Shown here in pieces: positions 48,659 to 57,943 of a DNA stretch of 64,000 nt (the stretch's first letter is position 1; the number at the start of each line of letters is the position of its first letter). The notes beneath the pieces are model-generated. The model did no database searches. It saw nothing but the letters and a program-made list of their open reading frames with translations, and was not told where the DNA came from. The DNA is from Rodentibacter myodis. Its GTDB lineage: Bacteria; Pseudomonadota; Gammaproteobacteria; Enterobacterales; Pasteurellaceae. The translations under genes were made by a program, and so were the position numbers. The DNA is taken from positions 1 through 64,000 of the forward strand of contig NZ_MLHQ01000007.1 in assembly GCF_001999305.1 (NCBI RefSeq), given 5' to 3'.

Positions 48659-48666
48659 CCTTAAAC

Positions 48667-48698
48667 AAAAAGAGCGGTCAAAATTGACCGCTCTTTTT
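48667..48698 (+). terminator. Terminator of cysS
   Basis: AAAGAGCGGTCAA pairs with TTGACCGCTCTTT and ends in T5. It resembles an inverted USS pair in which both arms carry AGAGCGGT instead of AAGTGCGGT. Confidence 0.85.
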
Positions 48699-48726
48699 AT
48701 CTTTTCCGATACTATGTCGAATATAA

Positions 48727-48747
48727 GGACGCTAAGTGCGTCCCTAC
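48727..48747. repeat. Single-hairpin copy of the fold-back repeat
   Basis: GGACGC-taagt-GCGTCC is followed by CTAC, matching the outer CTAC/GTAG of the family seen near 10614, 31433 and 40180. Only one half-element is visible here. Confidence 0.6.
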
Positions 48748-48809
48748 TTTTTCTTGTACATAATGGAAATAATACTGAAAAATTGCAATTAATCAGTGTT
48801 ATTTAATCA

Positions 48810-49658
48810 TTACGCTAATGCCCCTGTCGCAGCGCCTAAGATACCGATCACAAAGAAGCCTACGATAATCCAAAGTGCATTAACGCGGTTACGTAATAAC
48901 CACATACAGGCAAACGTTAATAATAATGGCAATAACCCCGGCATTAAGCTATCAAGGATTTGCTGTACGGTAGTGGTTTGTTCTGTGCCGTCTTGCATTT
49001 GAATGGTTGAAACCACCAATGGAACATTAATGCTTGTCCATTTCTGAACCAATGCCCCCATAATAAACAAACCGAGAATCGATGCCCCTTCGGTCAATTT
49101 TTGCAACAAGCCGCCACTCATATCCTGCACCACATTCAACCCTTTTTTGTAGCCATAAATAACGCCGTAATAACGGGTGGCTAAACGCACAAGGTTAAAT
49201 AAGATGAAGAATAAAATCGGGCCAAGAATTGATCCGTTTAAAGCAATCCCTGCACCCAGTGCGGCAAATACAGGACGCACCGTTCCCCAGAAAATCGGAT
49301 CGCCCACACCGGCAAGTGGCCCCATTAAACCGACTTTGATCCCGTTAATAGCAGCATTATCAATTTCTTTACCATTCGCACGTTCTTCTTCCATCGCAAT
49401 GGTGACACCAAGCACCGGAGCTGCCACAAATGGTTGGGTATTAAAAAATTCCAAGTGACGTTTAATCGCGTCTTTACGTTCTTGTGAAGCGGGATCAGGA
49501 TATAAACGTTTAATCACCGGTGTCATTGAATAGGCAAAGCCTAAGCCTTGCATACGCTCGAAGTTCCACGAACCTTGGAATAAATTTGAACGGCGAACCA
49601 CCGCATTCAAATCACCTTGTGTTACTTTTTTTGTTATTTCTTGAGTTTCATTCGTCAT
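48810..49658 (-). CDS. manZ: PTS mannose-family transporter subunit IID
   Basis: The 282-residue membrane protein is the IID component of a mannose-type phosphotransferase system (NLFQGSWNFERMQGLGFAYSMTPVIKRLYP; 'GVGDPIFWGTVRPVFAALGAGIAL'). With IIC it forms the sugar channel. It is third in manX-manY-manZ, 13 bp after manY. AGGAA precedes the ATG. Confidence 0.95.
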   Translation of the reverse strand: MTNETQEITKKVTQGDLNAVVRRSNLFQGSWNFERMQGLGFAYSMTPVIKRLYPDPASQERKDAIKRHLEFFNTQPFVAAPVLGVTIAMEEERANGKEIDNAAINGIKVGLMGPLAGVGDPIFWGTVRPVFAALGAGIALNGSILGPILFFILFNLVRLATRYYGVIYGYKKGLNVVQDMSGGLLQKLTEGASILGLFIMGALVQKWTSINVPLVVSTIQMQDGTEQTTTVQQILDSLMPGLLPLLLTFACMWLLRNRVNALWIIVGFFVIGILGAATGALA

Positions 49659-49671
49659 AATAAATTCCTTC

Positions 49672-50496
49672 TTAGTCTAAGCGATTATCTAAGCCGTTAT
49701 CGGATGATTGTGCCATAACCACTTGTTGGCTTTTGTTGTATTTCGGATGTAACTGAATATAAAGCACGGCCATAATTGCGCCTAAAACACCAAGTGCAAC
49801 AAGGTTAAAATCCGTATAACCGGCAATCACAAAACCTGCATAGAAGAAAGGCATTAAGTGACCGGCACGCATCATATTGATCACCATCGCATAACCCACA
49901 ACGGCAATAAAGCCACCTGCAATTTTAAGCCCGGTTGTCACCACCGGTGGAATCGCATTTAACATTGTTTGAACCACATCCGTCCCCGCCGTTAATGTAA
50001 CGATAAGTGCCGGAATGGCGATACGCATTACTTGAAGCATTAACGCACCACGATGTAGCCAATCCAAACGGGTTAAACTGCCGTCCTCAATGGATTTATC
50101 CGCCGCGTGTTGAAAGCCAACGGTGATGGCACGCACTACGTAAGTCAATACTTGACCTGCTGCGGCAAGCGGAATTGCAACGGCAATACCTGTTGCAATT
50201 TCTTGACCGCCCACAATCACAAGAATGGTTGAAACCACCGAAGCCAACGCGGCATCCGGTGCAACGGCTGCACCAATATTCATCCAACCTAATGCCATTA
50301 ATTCAAGCGTACCGCCGATAATGATCGCATTGGTGATCACTTCCACCGCATTTGGCGCACCAACGGATAACGCCAAGCCAACCAATGTACAAGCAATAAT
50401 TGGACGTTGGGTTTGCCATTCATCAAGAATTGATCCTGCCCCTGAAATACAAGCGGCAAGGAACACTAAAACAATTTGTAATACGGAGAGTTCCAT
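49672..50496 (-). CDS. manY: PTS mannose-family transporter subunit IIC
   Basis: The 274-residue membrane protein has about seven hydrophobic segments and the IIC signature near 'SGAGSILDEWQTQRPIIACTLVGLALG'-like sequence at the N-terminus and GGTLELMALGWMNIGAAVAPD. It passes mannose, glucose or amino sugars with IID. It lies 11 bp after manX. Confidence 0.95.
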   Translation of the reverse strand: MELSVLQIVLVFLAACISGAGSILDEWQTQRPIIACTLVGLALSVGAPNAVEVITNAIIIGGTLELMALGWMNIGAAVAPDAALASVVSTILVIVGGQEIATGIAVAIPLAAAGQVLTYVVRAITVGFQHAADKSIEDGSLTRLDWLHRGALMLQVMRIAIPALIVTLTAGTDVVQTMLNAIPPVVTTGLKIAGGFIAVVGYAMVINMMRAGHLMPFFYAGFVIAGYTDFNLVALGVLGAIMAVLYIQLHPKYNKSQQVVMAQSSDNGLDNRLD

Positions 50497-50507
50497 AATA
50501 ATTTTCC

Positions 50508-51503
50508 TTAGATTAAGTTATTTTTTTTCAATAAATCCATCATTGATTGACGGCTATCGCTCGATACTTTGCGTACTTCCAATTCAACGCCTTTGGCATC
50601 AATGGCTTTAAAGGCATCAATATCTTTTTGATCCACCGCCACAGCGTGACTTACCATTTGTTTTCCCTCTTTGTGGGAAATACCGCCAACATTAATTGAA
50701 GTGAGCGGTACACCGCCTTCAATTAATGCCAACACATCGCTTGGATTGGTAAACAACAACATCACACGATCATCGGCATATTCGGGATTGTTATAGACAC
50801 GAATCATTTTCGCCACATCAACTACGTGTGCCGTCACACCTAGTGGCGCAACGCTTTTCAACATTGTGGTACGAACTTTATCTTTCGCCACATCATCATT
50901 CACCACAATAATGCGTTTGACTTTGCTTTCTTTTGTCCAAACCGTTGCGACTTGACCGTGAATCAAACGATCATCAATACGAGCCAACGCAACCGTCATA
51001 CGGCGACCATCATCCACAACCTGAGTTTGTGGGTTAGGTGCTGATTGGGATTGAGATTGGGGTTGTGGTTGGGCTGCCGCTGCGACAGATTCCGCCTCTG
51101 CAGGCTGATGATTTAACGCACGAATACCGGTTGAACCGGCTTCTAACGCCACTTCAACCAATTCTTCTAACGATTCAACATCATCACGTGCCATACAGGT
51201 ATTCACCAACATTGGAATATTCACGCCGGTGACAACATCCATATTGTCTTTACCTTCCTGAAAACGGTTCGCCGCATTAAACGGACTCCCACCCCACATA
51301 TCAACGAGGAAAAGCACTTTATCGCAATGGGATAAACTGCCCTCTACCAACGCTTGATATTTCCCCATAATGGTTTCAGCATTTTCGCCGGGAACGAAGT
51401 CAATATAGGCTACGTCCGACTGCTCGCCGATCAACATCTCGGTTGTTTTGAGAAGTTGCTCCGCTGCAACGCCATGGGTCGCTATAATAATAGCAATACT
51501 CAC
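50508..51503 (-). CDS. manX: PTS mannose-family phosphotransfer subunit IIAB
   Basis: The 331-residue cytoplasmic protein has a IIA domain (1-130) with phosphorylated His10 (IIATHGVAAEQ), a Gln/Pro/Ser-rich hinge (about 141-163), and a IIB domain (168-331) with the active His182 in RIDDRLIHGQVATVW. It receives phosphate from HPr and passes it to the sugar. It is first in manXYZ and has a possible CRP site upstream. Broad mannose/glucose/glucosamine specificity is known for the family. Confidence 0.95.
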   Translation of the reverse strand: MSIAIIIATHGVAAEQLLKTTEMLIGEQSDVAYIDFVPGENAETIMGKYQALVEGSLSHCDKVLFLVDMWGGSPFNAANRFQEGKDNMDVVTGVNIPMLVNTCMARDDVESLEELVEVALEAGSTGIRALNHQPAEAESVAAAAQPQPQSQSQSAPNPQTQVVDDGRRMTVALARIDDRLIHGQVATVWTKESKVKRIIVVNDDVAKDKVRTTMLKSVAPLGVTAHVVDVAKMIRVYNNPEYADDRVMLLFTNPSDVLALIEGGVPLTSINVGGISHKEGKQMVSHAVAVDQKDIDAFKAIDAKGVELEVRKVSSDSRQSMMDLLKKNNLI

Positions 51504-51610
51504 GATTTACTCCTTAATTAAGATTTATGAAATTCTTTTTCAAATGAAGTGAAAATTGAAGCGGATTTTAGAGAGCTTCGCCCATATCACCAACCAACAT
51601 TTCTAAAAAA

Positions 51611-51626
51611 TTTGATCTTCATCACA
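51611..51626. promoter_or_regulatory. Possible CRP site upstream of manXYZ
   Basis: Read towards manX it is TGTGATGAAGATCAAA, one half exact and the other with one mismatch (TCAAA). It lies about 110 bp before manX. The rest of 51504-51742 has no further clear signal. Confidence 0.5.
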
Positions 51627-51742
51627 TTTCTTTGGTTTAACCGATTAACTCTTATGCACTTCAACCCAAACAATCCCTTCATTTTTTTCATATTTTTTGT
51701 CAATCTGTACAAAACACATCACAAACAAAAGATACAAAAAAA

Positions 51743-51762
51743 GCGGAAGTTTACACTTCCGC
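51743..51762 (-). terminator. Terminator of ytfJ
   Basis: GCGGAAGT pairs with ACTTCCGC over a 4-base loop, followed by a T-run on the minus strand, 6 bp past the ytfJ stop. Confidence 0.85.
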
Positions 51763-51768
51763 CCTCGA

Positions 51769-52323
51769 TTACTTGGTTAAATCATTCACCAACGCAATCA
51801 CCGTTTGAATATCCGTATTAGACAACTTCCCTTCTTTCACAAATTTCACCTTACCATTTTTATCTAACACAATAATCGCACTCTCTTTTGCTTTCAAACC
51901 CCAAGCATTTTTCACCGCACTTTTATCATCCAACACCACTTGGCTGTGTGGATTTTCCGTTTTCCCTTTTTCCGCACTGCTTTTAACAAACATTCCTGTT
52001 CCTACAATCGCGTCATCGGCATTAATAATGGTTGTGGTTTGATATTTTGTCGGATTAAAATGCGCGGCTTTGATCGCCTCAATCATTGCCTGATTTTTCT
52101 CTTTTGCCGCCGTTCTTCCAGCCAAATGATGTACCACTCTCACCTTCCCCACCAATGCTGAAGACGTCCAAGGCTGAAACTTCGCCGCCTTTCCGGCTAA
52201 CACAATTTCGCCATATTCCGATACTTTTGTCATCGGCAGGGATTGCTCAAGTTGTAGATGATGCGCAAACGCTGTACCGGCACACAACGCTCCGAATACC
52301 ATTGTCAAAATTTGTTTTTTCAT
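51769..52323 (-). CDS. ytfJ: YtfJ family periplasmic protein
   Basis: The 184-residue protein has a signal peptide ending TAFAH and a thioredoxin-like fold region ([34 protein letters not shown]; '[18 protein letters not shown]'). The family is assigned to the periplasm in E. coli but has no defined activity; no CxxC is present. It is a single-gene unit with its own terminator, divergent from yjdM. Confidence 0.85.
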   Translation of the reverse strand: MKKQILTMVFGALCAGTAFAHHLQLEQSLPMTKVSEYGEIVLAGKAAKFQPWTSSALVGKVRVVHHLAGRTAAKEKNQAMIEAIKAAHFNPTKYQTTTIINADDAIVGTGMFVKSSAEKGKTENPHSQVVLDDKSAVKNAWGLKAKESAIIVLDKNGKVKFVKEGKLSNTDIQTVIALVNDLTK

Positions 52324-52428
52324 TTTTGCTCCTTAAAAACGATTAAAAAAACGGCCGCACTTTTGGTACAAATGCCATTTTTTGCTATACTCGCCCGCCA
52401 TTATATTTTAATTAAGAAGGAAAACCCA

Positions 52429-52755
52429 ATGGATCAAATGCCGACTTGTCCAAAATGCCATAGCGAATATGTTTATCACGATTCCGTCAATTTTGTTTGC
52501 CCTGATTGTGGCTATGAATGGAATGGAAATGAACCTGTTGAAGCAGACGAAGATCAACTTATCGTAAAAGATAGCAATGGAAACCTGCTTGCCGATGGCG
52601 ATGATGTGCTTTTGATTAAAGATTTAAAACTAAAAGGCTCATCCGAAGTCTTGAAAAAAGGCACAAAATTCAAAAATATCCGTTTAGTCAATGGCGATCA
52701 CAATGTAGATTGCGGCAAAATTATGTTGAAATCCGAATTTTTGAAAAAGGCTTAA
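52429..52755 (+). CDS. yjdM: Zinc-ribbon protein YjdM (PhnA family)
   Basis: The 108-residue protein has a zinc ribbon (Cys7, Cys10, Cys24, Cys27) followed by the PhnA domain ([31 protein letters not shown]). Despite the name 'alkylphosphonate utilization protein', no phosphonate role is established for this branch and no phn genes are nearby. I start at ATG 52429 because GAAGG lies ahead of it and it matches the family length; the frame upstream is open but not protein-like. Confidence 0.93.
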   Translation: MDQMPTCPKCHSEYVYHDSVNFVCPDCGYEWNGNEPVEADEDQLIVKDSNGNLLADGDDVLLIKDLKLKGSSEVLKKGTKFKNIRLVNGDHNVDCGKIMLKSEFLKKA

Positions 52756-52766
52756 TTCACAAAATA

Positions 52767-52811
52767 AAAAGTGCGGTCATAAAAAACATTGTTTTTATTG
52801 ACCGCACTTTT
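52767..52811. terminator. USS-pair bidirectional terminator between yjdM and eda
   Basis: AAAAGTGCGGTCA and TGACCGCACTTTT are exactly inverted, and the inner ATAAAAAAC/GTTTTTAT also pairs, giving a stem of about 20 bp for the two converging genes. Confidence 0.85.
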
Positions 52812-52827
52812 GTTATCTAAATAAATT

Positions 52828-53466
52828 TTATCGGGTAAATTCCACCACTTCTTTCACTAAGCGACCAATTTCCCCCCAATTTTTAGCTTGAATCAATTTT
52901 TTATCGACAAACCAAGAGCCTCCACACGCCACAATATTTGGAATCGCAAGATATTCCTTAATATTCGGCAATCCAATTCCCCCTGTCGGCATAATTTGCA
53001 ACTGTGAATAAGGGCCGAGTAAGGCTTTAATCATTTTCACCCCGCCCGATGCTTCGGCAGGGAAAAATTTTACGGCATTTATGCCCATTTCCAATGCGGC
53101 TTCAATCGACATCGGATTATTGACACCCGGTGTAACAGGTAAATCCAAATCTTGGCATAATTTCACAATTTTGGGATTAAAGCCCGGTGTAACAATAAAA
53201 TCAGCACCACTATTTTTAGCCAAAACCACCTGTTCTGAAGTTAAAACCGTTCCCGCAGCAATTAAAAAATCGGAGCGATGACAGCGTAATAAACGAATTG
53301 CGTCCGCAGCAGCATCAGAGCGGAAAGTAATTTCCGCAACCGGTAAACCATTTTCTGCCAAAGCATCGGATAAGGGTAAAATATCTTGTGCATTATCCAA
53401 AGCAATCACAGGAACAACTTTCAATGCCCGAAGTTTTTCTATAATTTGATTGGTTGTGTATGGCAT
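52828..53466 (-). CDS. eda: KDPG / KHG aldolase
   Basis: The 212-residue class I aldolase splits 2-keto-3-deoxy-6-phosphogluconate to pyruvate and glyceraldehyde-3-phosphate. Schiff-base Lys133 lies in NAVKFFPAE and the catalytic Glu45 in PVAEITFRS. It is the last gene of the leftward uronate operon and 8 bp after uxaC. It is the end of the route built by the neighbours. Confidence 0.96.
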   Translation of the reverse strand: MPYTTNQIIEKLRALKVVPVIALDNAQDILPLSDALAENGLPVAEITFRSDAAADAIRLLRCHRSDFLIAAGTVLTSEQVVLAKNSGADFIVTPGFNPKIVKLCQDLDLPVTPGVNNPMSIEAALEMGINAVKFFPAEASGGVKMIKALLGPYSQLQIMPTGGIGLPNIKEYLAIPNIVACGGSWFVDKKLIQAKNWGEIGRLVKEVVEFTR

Positions 53467-53474
53467 AACTTCTC

Positions 53475-54878
53475 CTATTTAAAATAGCCTTTGGCATTGT
53501 TAAAACAAATATCTTCAATCATTTTACTTAACAATGGCATATCATTTGGTGCTTCTCCATTTTCCACCCATTTCCCGACCATTTCACATAAAATACGGCG
53601 GAAATATTCGTGGCGGGTATAAGATAAGAAACTGCGGGAATCCGTTAACATTCCGACAAATTGACTTAATAGCCCTAATTGGGAGAGTTGTTGTAATTGG
53701 CGTTCCATTCCATCTTTTTGATCGTTAAACCACCAACCTGAACCAAACTGGATTTTTCCTGCAATACCGCCGGTTTGAAAATTACCAATCATACTGCCAA
53801 TCATTTCGTTATCACGGGGATTTAGGCAATATAGAATGGTTTTAGGTAATTGATCTTGCTTGTCCATTTCATCTAATAAATGGGAAAGTGGCTCGGCATA
53901 GGTGCGATCACCAATAGAATCAAATCCACTATCGGCATCCAGTAACGCAAACATTCGGCTGTTGTTATTACGCAAAGCACCAATGTGCATTTGCATTACC
54001 CACTGACGTTTACAATATTCCGCACCCAACCATACGAGAATTGCCGTACTAAATTGAGCAATTTCTTGTTCTAAGAGCGGTTGATTTTGCAAGCGTTTTT
54101 GCAGAATGTTATCTAACACGGTTTCATCGGGAATTGGGGCAAAACGAACAATTTCCATACCATGATCCGCCGATTTACAGCCCTGTAAATCAAAATGATC
54201 CAATCGTTTTAGCAGCGCTTTTTGCAAATCGGCAAAGGTGCGAATTTCTACCTCTGAAATTTCGCCTAATTGGGCGATATATGAGTTGAATGACGGCAGT
54301 TCAATTTTGAATACTTTATCCGGACGCCAGCTCGGGACAACATCAATATTAAAACTTTCATCATTGCGAATGGATTGGTGATATTCCAAGGAATCAATGG
54401 GATCATCTGTCGTCCCTACTAATTTGACATTCATTTGTTGCATAATGCCACGGGCGGAAAATTCGGGTTGTTGCAACATTTCATTACACTGATGCCAAAT
54501 TTTGTCCGCATTTTGAGGATTAAATAAGGTATTTGTGATACCAAAAGGACGGCGTAATTCTAAATGTGTCCAATGATAAATGGGGTTACCGATACAAAGC
54601 GGCACGGTGTTTGCCCAAGCCAAGTATTTCCGGTAATTGTCCGTTTTTCCTGTGATGAATTGTTCTGGCACACCTGCCGTACGCATTGCACGCCATTTGT
54701 AGTGATCGCCTTCCAACCAAATTTCGGCAAGATCATTAAATTGACGATTTTCCGCAATCTCTTTTGGATTAAGATGGCAGTGATAATCAAAAATAGGCTG
54801 GTGTTTGGCATAATCGTGATAGAGCGTTTTTGCCGTGTGGGTCGAAAGCAGAAAATCTTCATCCATAAATGGTTTCAT
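53475..54878 (-). CDS. uxaC: Glucuronate (uronate) isomerase
   Basis: The 467-residue enzyme converts D-glucuronate to D-fructuronate and D-galacturonate to D-tagaturonate. It is recognised by the N-terminal [16 protein letters not shown] (metal-site residues), [15 protein letters not shown] and 'YLLNPRD'-like C-terminal [20 protein letters not shown]. Length equals E. coli UxaC. It lies 9 bp after the SDR gene and 8 bp before eda. GGAGG precedes the ATG. Confidence 0.95.
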   Translation of the reverse strand: MKPFMDEDFLLSTHTAKTLYHDYAKHQPIFDYHCHLNPKEIAENRQFNDLAEIWLEGDHYKWRAMRTAGVPEQFITGKTDNYRKYLAWANTVPLCIGNPIYHWTHLELRRPFGITNTLFNPQNADKIWHQCNEMLQQPEFSARGIMQQMNVKLVGTTDDPIDSLEYHQSIRNDESFNIDVVPSWRPDKVFKIELPSFNSYIAQLGEISEVEIRTFADLQKALLKRLDHFDLQGCKSADHGMEIVRFAPIPDETVLDNILQKRLQNQPLLEQEIAQFSTAILVWLGAEYCKRQWVMQMHIGALRNNNSRMFALLDADSGFDSIGDRTYAEPLSHLLDEMDKQDQLPKTILYCLNPRDNEMIGSMIGNFQTGGIAGKIQFGSGWWFNDQKDGMERQLQQLSQLGLLSQFVGMLTDSRSFLSYTRHEYFRRILCEMVGKWVENGEAPNDMPLLSKMIEDICFNNAKGYFK

Positions 54879-54887
54879 TTTATCCTC

Positions 54888-55733
54888 CTAAACGCCGCTA
54901 TAAGCCGAAAAGCCACCATCAACCGGTACAACAACGCCATTCACAAAACTCGCATAATTTTCGTCAATTAAGAAGAGCAATGCACCAAGCAATTCTTCCG
55001 GTTCACCAAAACGTGCCATTGGAGTATTGGTTAAAATTTTATTGGCTCGGGCAGTTGGGTTGCCTTCCGTATCGAATAATAAAGCACGGTTTTGATTGCT
55101 CACCAAAAATCCCGGTGCAATCGCATTGCAACGAATACCGACTTTTGAAAAATACACGGCAAGCCATTGGGTAAAATTGCTGATCGCCGCTTTTGCACCG
55201 GAGTAAGCCGGAATTTTAGTTAAGGGCGTGAAAGCGTTCATACTGGAAATATTGATGATATTTGCCCCGTGTTTCCCCAACATATCTTTTGCAAAGACTT
55301 GTGTGGGTAATAATGTCCCTAAGTAATTGAGATTAAAGACAAATTCAATACCTGATTTATCCAATTCAAAAAAGGTTTTGGTGCTTTCATTCAAATCAAA
55401 TTGATGAAATTCGTTATCGGTCGTTGCTTTCGGATTATTGCCGCCTGCGCCATTGATTAAAATGTCGCAAGTGCCAAAATCAGCCGCAATTTGATTTCGC
55501 ACATTTTTAATATCGTCAAGTTCCAACACGTTGGTTTTATAGGCTTTGGCACTGCCTCCTGCCAGATTAATTTCTTGTGCCACTTTATCTGCCGCCTCAA
55601 AATTAATATCAAGCAGGGCAATATTCGCTTTGGTATGTGCTAATTGTTTCGCAAGGAATGCACATAATACGCCCCCTGCTCCTGTAATTACGATCAATTT
55701 ATTTTTAAAATTATGGTTCGCTGCAATGTTCAT
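54888..55733 (-). CDS. Short-chain dehydrogenase, probable fructuronate reductase (mannonate-forming)
   Basis: The 281-residue SDR has the NAD(P) motif TGAGGVLCAFLAKQLA (17-32), NGAGGNNP, catalytic Ser in NISSMNAF and the YSGAKAA active-site Tyr/Lys. In this locus the missing step is fructuronate to mannonate, usually done by UxuB, a longer polyol-type dehydrogenase of another family. No UxuB is seen in the window, so this SDR is the natural candidate; Haemophilus is known to carry an SDR at the same place. The function is inferred from context. Confidence 0.8.
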   Translation of the reverse strand: MNIAANHNFKNKLIVITGAGGVLCAFLAKQLAHTKANIALLDINFEAADKVAQEINLAGGSAKAYKTNVLELDDIKNVRNQIAADFGTCDILINGAGGNNPKATTDNEFHQFDLNESTKTFFELDKSGIEFVFNLNYLGTLLPTQVFAKDMLGKHGANIINISSMNAFTPLTKIPAYSGAKAAISNFTQWLAVYFSKVGIRCNAIAPGFLVSNQNRALLFDTEGNPTARANKILTNTPMARFGEPEELLGALLFLIDENYASFVNGVVVPVDGGFSAYSGV

Positions 55734-55744
55734 ATTCTACTCCG

Positions 55745-56689
55745 TTAATTAAATTCAGATTTAAGATGAGAAGTGGCGTTTTTATCAATAATCGCCCCTT
55801 TATGTTGAATCACAATCCCTGCAATGCGATTACCCTGTCGGCAACAAATATCTAAGGTTTTGTCTTGTAAATAACCGTTTAAAAATCCGGCATTGAAGGA
55901 ATCCCCTGCAGAGGTGGTATCCACAACATTTAAAACCGCTTCAGGCGTAACCTGCCCATATTGAGAAATTTGAGAATCGGAAAAAACTGCACCATTTTGA
56001 CCGCACTTTACCACCACTTTTGGTATGCCAATTTGATGTAAACGGGATAATGTCGCCTGTTCATTGTGATCGCCCCACAATAATTGCTCGTCATCAAAAG
56101 TCACCAACGCGAGATTGACAAGAGGCAATAATTGTAAATAACAATCTTGTGCTTCTTTTAAGGAATCCCAAAGTGTTGGGCGGAAATTACTATCAAAGGC
56201 AATTTGAACGCCTTTTTGAGACAAAATTGATAATTGGTCAATCAGGAAAGTGCGGTCATTTTTCGGCAAGATTGCAAGGGAAATACCGCTCAGATAAATC
56301 ATCTCTACCTGCTGAAGTTCGCTCAAAACCTGAGGGAAACCAGTATGCTGCACCATATAATGTGCCGCCGATTGATTGCGCCAATAAAGAAAAGTGCGTT
56401 CTCCCCATTCATCTAACTGAATGAGATATAACCCCGGCTGATGTTTTTCATCTTTCAATACCCAATCGGTATGAATCCCCTCCGCCTGCCAATATTGACG
56501 CATTTGTCCACTTAGCTTGTCAGCTCCGAGGGAGGAAACATAATGCACCTGAATACTTTCCGGCGGGCTGATCCGACTAAGATATACGGCGGAATTTAAC
56601 GTATCGCCACCATAACTCTGCCACATTTCACCAAATGGTTTACCATTTAACTCAATCATACATTCGCCGATAAATGCTATTTTTTTCAT
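55745..56689 (-). CDS. kdgK: 2-keto-3-deoxygluconate kinase
   Basis: The 314-residue PfkB-family kinase makes KDPG from KDG and ATP. It shows FIGECMIELNGKPFG, YGGDTLNSAVYLSR and the catalytic DTTSAGDSFNAGFLNG near the C-terminus. I start at MKKIAFIGE (56689), which follows GGGGCAAAT; the frame upstream is not family-like. It sits between dctP and the SDR gene. Confidence 0.95.
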   Translation of the reverse strand: MKKIAFIGECMIELNGKPFGEMWQSYGGDTLNSAVYLSRISPPESIQVHYVSSLGADKLSGQMRQYWQAEGIHTDWVLKDEKHQPGLYLIQLDEWGERTFLYWRNQSAAHYMVQHTGFPQVLSELQQVEMIYLSGISLAILPKNDRTFLIDQLSILSQKGVQIAFDSNFRPTLWDSLKEAQDCYLQLLPLVNLALVTFDDEQLLWGDHNEQATLSRLHQIGIPKVVVKCGQNGAVFSDSQISQYGQVTPEAVLNVVDTTSAGDSFNAGFLNGYLQDKTLDICCRQGNRIAGIVIQHKGAIIDKNATSHLKSEFN

Positions 56690-56738
56690 ATTTGCCCCAA
56701 AATGAGAGGATACGCTCAAGCATCCTCTCTTATATTGA

Positions 56739-57731
56739 TTATTTTGTTGCTAAAGTATCGATACGTTCGATGTAATCTTTCAGTAAAGGATTTGCTTTTG
56801 CGGCATCGTGCATACTTTTTGTCGCGTCAATGAATGGCTGTTTATCGACTTTGACAAATTCCACACCCAATTTATCTTTTGCTTCCTTAGTGGTCTCGGC
56901 GATCATTTTTTGCCATAAATCCTTGTGATACATCATTGAATCATCCGCCGCTTTTTTAAGGGCTTTTTGTTGTTCCGGTGTTAATTTATCCCAAGATTTC
57001 TGCCCGATAACCAGTACATCAGGAATCATCGTATGTTCATCTTCACTAAAAAATTTTGCCACTTCGCCGTGACGTGCCAACGTTAATGCGGTTTGATTAT
57101 TTTCCGCGCCATCAACCACTTTTTGTTGTAATGCCGTATAAAGTTCACCATAAGCCAAAGGCGTTGGCGATGCGCCCATTAGTTTGATCATCTCCACCGC
57201 AGTAGGGCTTGGTTGAACACGAATTTTCATCCCTTTAAGATCGGCAGGTGATTTAATCGGTTTATCTGCATAAAAGCTACGCGCCCCGCCATCATAATAA
57301 GTTAAACCAATAAACCCCTTACCTTTTGATGCCTCAAGAATTTTTTGTCCAACAGCCGGATCAAGCAATGCCTGATAATAATGATCAACATTGTGGAAAA
57401 GATATGGAATATTGAATGCACCGTAAGAAGGCTCAAAAGCTTCTAACTCGCTGGCATTTGATTTTGCCATATCAAGCGAACCGGACTGCAATAACTCCAT
57501 AGATTCTCGCTGCGTACCAAGTTGGCTATTCGGGTAAATACGCACAACCACTTCACCATTGGTTAATTTTTTTACTTCATCTGCCATATACTGCATTGAA
57601 ATATGCACTGGGTGAGTTTTGTCATTGTTATGACTTAATTTCAGCACTGTTTTTGCCGAAGCCGAAAACGCCATACCTGCAGACAATGCCAACGTCAACG
57701 CACAAGAAAGAACGTTTTTTTTGATTTGCAT
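56739..57731 (-). CDS. TRAP transporter substrate-binding protein (DctP family)
   Basis: The 330-residue periplasmic protein has a signal peptide ending SASA and the DctP fold (LKLSHNNDKTHPVHISMQYMADEVKKLTNG; the Arg-bearing GMKIRVQPSPTAVEMIKLMGASPTPL, whose Arg binds carboxylates). It captures a sugar acid for the DctQ/DctM permease encoded divergently at 57944. It is first in the leftward operon with kdgK and the uronate genes, so glucuronate or galacturonate is the likely ligand. Confidence 0.93.
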   Translation of the reverse strand: MQIKKNVLSCALTLALSAGMAFSASAKTVLKLSHNNDKTHPVHISMQYMADEVKKLTNGEVVVRIYPNSQLGTQRESMELLQSGSLDMAKSNASELEAFEPSYGAFNIPYLFHNVDHYYQALLDPAVGQKILEASKGKGFIGLTYYDGGARSFYADKPIKSPADLKGMKIRVQPSPTAVEMIKLMGASPTPLAYGELYTALQQKVVDGAENNQTALTLARHGEVAKFFSEDEHTMIPDVLVIGQKSWDKLTPEQQKALKKAADDSMMYHKDLWQKMIAETTKEAKDKLGVEFVKVDKQPFIDATKSMHDAAKANPLLKDYIERIDTLATK

Positions 57732-57793
57732 AATGCATCTCCCATAGTAAATAAATTGAAGAATAATCCTCTAACAACTCGGATGTTGCAAAG

Positions 57794-57823
57794 ATAATAG
57801 ACCAAAATTTTCAAACCGGTCAA
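57794..57823 (-). promoter_or_regulatory. Candidate promoter of the leftward uronate operon
   Basis: TTGACC (57823-57818) and TATTAT (57799-57794) lie 18 bp apart on the minus strand, about 63 bp ahead of dctP. ACCAAAATTT overlaps the -10 side and may be a weak regulator half-site. Confidence 0.45.
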
Positions 57824-57824
57824 T

Positions 57825-57842
57825 CCAATTATGTCAAATTGG
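57825..57842. promoter_or_regulatory. Inverted repeat CCAATT-N6-AATTGG
   Basis: Two AATTGG-type half-sites, the same half-site as in the AATTGG...CCAATT operator at 57899, but in opposed arrangement. It lies just upstream of the dctP promoter and could be a second regulator contact. Confidence 0.4.
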
Positions 57843-57856
57843 TGATCCTGATCACA
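57841..57856. promoter_or_regulatory. CRP site between the divergent uronate operons
   Basis: GGTGATCCTGATCACA differs from TGTGA-N6-TCACA at one base. It lies about midway between the dctP and dctQ starts, so one site could serve both operons. Confidence 0.65.
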
Positions 57857-57873
57857 TTTTTAAATAAAAAACA

Positions 57874-57901
57874 TTGCGTAAAAAGATTTTTTCCTCATAA
57901 T
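57874..57901 (+). promoter_or_regulatory. Candidate promoter of the rightward uronate operon
   Basis: TTGCGT (57874-57879) and CATAAT (57896-57901) are 16 bp apart. The -10 box runs into the UxuR-like operator at 57899. Confidence 0.5.
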
Positions 57902-57914
57902 TGGCTCACCAATT
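57899..57914. promoter_or_regulatory. Likely UxuR operator
   Basis: AATTGGCTCACCAATT is a perfect-arm palindrome matching the known UxuR/ExuR site form (AAATTGGTATACCAATTT). It overlaps the -10 and start region of dctQ, which fits repression. The regulator is probably the UxuR encoded at 62235. Confidence 0.7.
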
Positions 57915-57943
57915 TTAATGAATGACAAAATTAAGGAGTGACT

